The translations under genes and the position numbers were made by a program. A stretch of DNA of 64,000 bases from CAVXXB01 sp963765585. GTDB taxonomy: Bacteria; Calditrichota; Calditrichia; JAJRVZ01. How positions within the stretch are numbered: position 1 is the first letter of the stretch; each line of letters opens with the position of its first letter. The stretch lies in contig CAVXXB010000011.1 of the NCBI GenBank assembly GCA_963765585.1, positions 1 through 64,000 on the forward strand, read 5' to 3'. Below are positions 62,794-64,000 of this stretch, piece by piece. The notes beneath the pieces are model-generated. The model did not search any database and was not told the origin of the DNA. It saw only the letters and a list, made by a program, of their open reading frames with translations.

Positions 62794-64000
62794 TTAGACA
62801 TCCAACTCTTTAAATTCACCGGCACTGCGTGTAAAGATCTGCATGGCGATGATTCCGAGAGCCATATGCCCTGCCAGAGTGAACCATACATATTCGGGAT
62901 GTTGCATCTCAGTAAACATGCCGTATAATGAAGTATACATTACCCCACTCAACGCACCACCAAGTCCGATGGCCAGAAAATTTGTACCCATATACAATCC
63001 GGCTTTTTCCTTAGGGGCAATCCAGGTAATATATTCCTGAATACGTGGAGAGGATATCATTTCTCCAATGGCAACAAAAGTAATTCCCAGAAACACCCAT
63101 GCGACCGAACCGATAAAGGCATACCCAAGCAATAAAAACCCTGCCGTCAGAACGCCCAGCCCAACCATAAATGTCGCCACCGGTGCCCGTTTTTCAAAGA
63201 TGCGCGAAACCAGAATCTGAAATATCATAATTACATAACCGGTATGTGAGACCGTTTCTCCCAGTAATCGCCAGGTGCCCTGCTCATCGGTATGAGAGAA
63301 AAATTGGGCGAACGGAGCTCCAAAAATACTTTTTAGTTGCAAATATAGTGTCGCCGTGTCCAGACTGCCATCAATATAGATTGCCAGTAAATTGAAGAAT
63401 GCCCAAAATGGAAGCCAAAAGAAAATTCCAATCAAAATTAGAAATACTGAAAATTTTATATCTGATAAGGCTTCCAGAATTTCCTTAAATTTATCCTTTA
63501 ACGGGACCGGTTTTAATTCACGTTCAGGCTCTTTATAAAAAAGGATGGTGATCAACAGCATAAAACCAATGGCTATAGCCGCCGCAATAAAGGCATGATT
63601 CCATGAAATAGCCCGCAATTTTCCAGCCACAACCGGACCAAATGAAGCCCCCACATTGACCATGGCATAAAAGATACCAAATCCCAGTGTTTTATTTGTC
63701 TTATCCGTTACCGCACGCACTGTTCCGGATATTAAAGGTTTAAAAATACCTGCCGCCAATGCGATACTTAACATTGTCAGCGCAATTCCGGAAAAGGATT
63801 TCGTGAGTATTAAAAGTAATATCGAGGGCAGATATGCCAGATATGAAATAATCAGAATTTTCTTAAAACCATAGCGATCCGCCAGCGTACCTGAGATAAC
63901 CGGTGTCACGTATGAAAAGAACAGAAACAAACTTTGAACAAAACCCAATTGCGCCTGTGAATAACCCAGCGACGCCATGTAGATCCCAAAGCCCATATAA
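62794..64000 (-). CDS. MFS transporter (partial, N-terminus beyond the window)
   Basis: At least 401 residues; the frame is still open at 64000, and the first membrane helix is missing, so the start lies beyond. The family motif between helices 2 and 3 is GTLADRYGFKKIL. About eleven helices are visible (TPVISGTLADRYG, AFIAAAIAIGFMLLITILFY, VFLILIGIFFWLPFWAFFNL). The layout and the KPLISGTVRAVTDKTNKTLG segment suggest the POT/DHA-like branch of the family, but the substrate cannot be told. It is convergent with the M48 gene. Confidence 0.85.
   Translation of the reverse strand, partial: YMGFGIYMASLGYSQAQLGFVQSLFLFFSYVTPVISGTLADRYGFKKILIISYLAYLPSILLLILTKSFSGIALTMLSIALAAGIFKPLISGTVRAVTDKTNKTLGFGIFYAMVNVGASFGPVVAGKLRAISWNHAFIAAAIAIGFMLLITILFYKEPERELKPVPLKDKFKEILEALSDIKFSVFLILIGIFFWLPFWAFFNLLAIYIDGSLDTATLYLQLKSIFGAPFAQFFSHTDEQGTWRLLGETVSHTGYVIMIFQILVSRIFEKRAPVATFMVGLGVLTAGFLLLGYAFIGSVAWVFLGITFVAIGEMISSPRIQEYITWIAPKEKAGLYMGTNFLAIGLGGALSGVMYTSLYGMFTEMQHPEYVWFTLAGHMALGIIAMQIFTRSAGEFKELDV

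Overview
This window reads as a moderately AT-rich chromosome segment from a bacterium of the FCB superphylum, of the kind found in sediment or anaerobic habitats (Calditrichota, KSB1, Marinimicrobia or Ignavibacteria-like). Five large exported proteins end in a type IX secretion (T9SS) sorting domain with the NYPNPFNP signature, and there is a giant two-component sensor with regulator-propeller repeats. A Hyb-type uptake hydrogenase points to anaerobic or facultative growth. The phylum cannot be fixed from the sequence alone; there is no rRNA or tRNA gene in view.

Layout. 1-8.6 kb: four exported T9SS-type proteins, all on the minus strand. 9.2-13.4 kb: a sensor kinase and LuxR-type response regulator separated by a 168-bp tandem repeat. 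13.5-18.6 kb: a cysteine-rich ferredoxin-like protein and a MacA/MacB-like efflux operon without an ATPase gene. 19-26 kb: sugar and polysaccharide genes (polyol-type dehydrogenase, SSS symporter, aldose epimerase, CE2 acetylesterase, GH5 lipoprotein). 26-28.2 kb: hybrid histidine kinase. 28.5-35.2 kb: slyD facing a hydrogenase operon marR-hybO-hybA-hybB-hybC-hybD. 35.6-38.6 kb: sulfur genes (metZ, osmC family, split YeeE/YedE pair). 38.8-45.4 kb: NatAB-type ABC transporter, tldD/tldE pair, cysteine synthase.

45.6-55.3 kb is the most interesting region. It is a nine-gene minus-strand cassette that looks like an undescribed peptide-modification system. In transcription order it holds a glycosyltransferase fused to a PqqD-like peptide-recognition domain, a radical SAM/SPASM maturase, a 55-residue precursor, a secreted beta-propeller protein, a class I isoprenoid-synthase-fold protein, an ABC-2 transporter pair, a CPBP membrane protease and an ABC exporter. 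The precursor was too short for routine gene calling and was found by reading the sequence. Its core is an exact tandem repeat of the pattern C-X3-D-X-C-X2-D, the spacing expected for Cys-to-Asp thioether crosslinks, and its gene lies between 13-bp perfect inverted repeats. 55.7-64 kb: two more T9SS proteins, a DinB/YfiT-type protein, an M48 membrane protease and an MFS transporter that runs off the window.

Caution: at least eight genes are interrupted by single-base frame breaks, and ten of the eleven breaks are repaired by removing one base. One further gene has an in-frame amber codon. The pattern suits residual insertion errors in a long-read assembly better than gene decay, so broken genes are annotated here as parts of one original gene.
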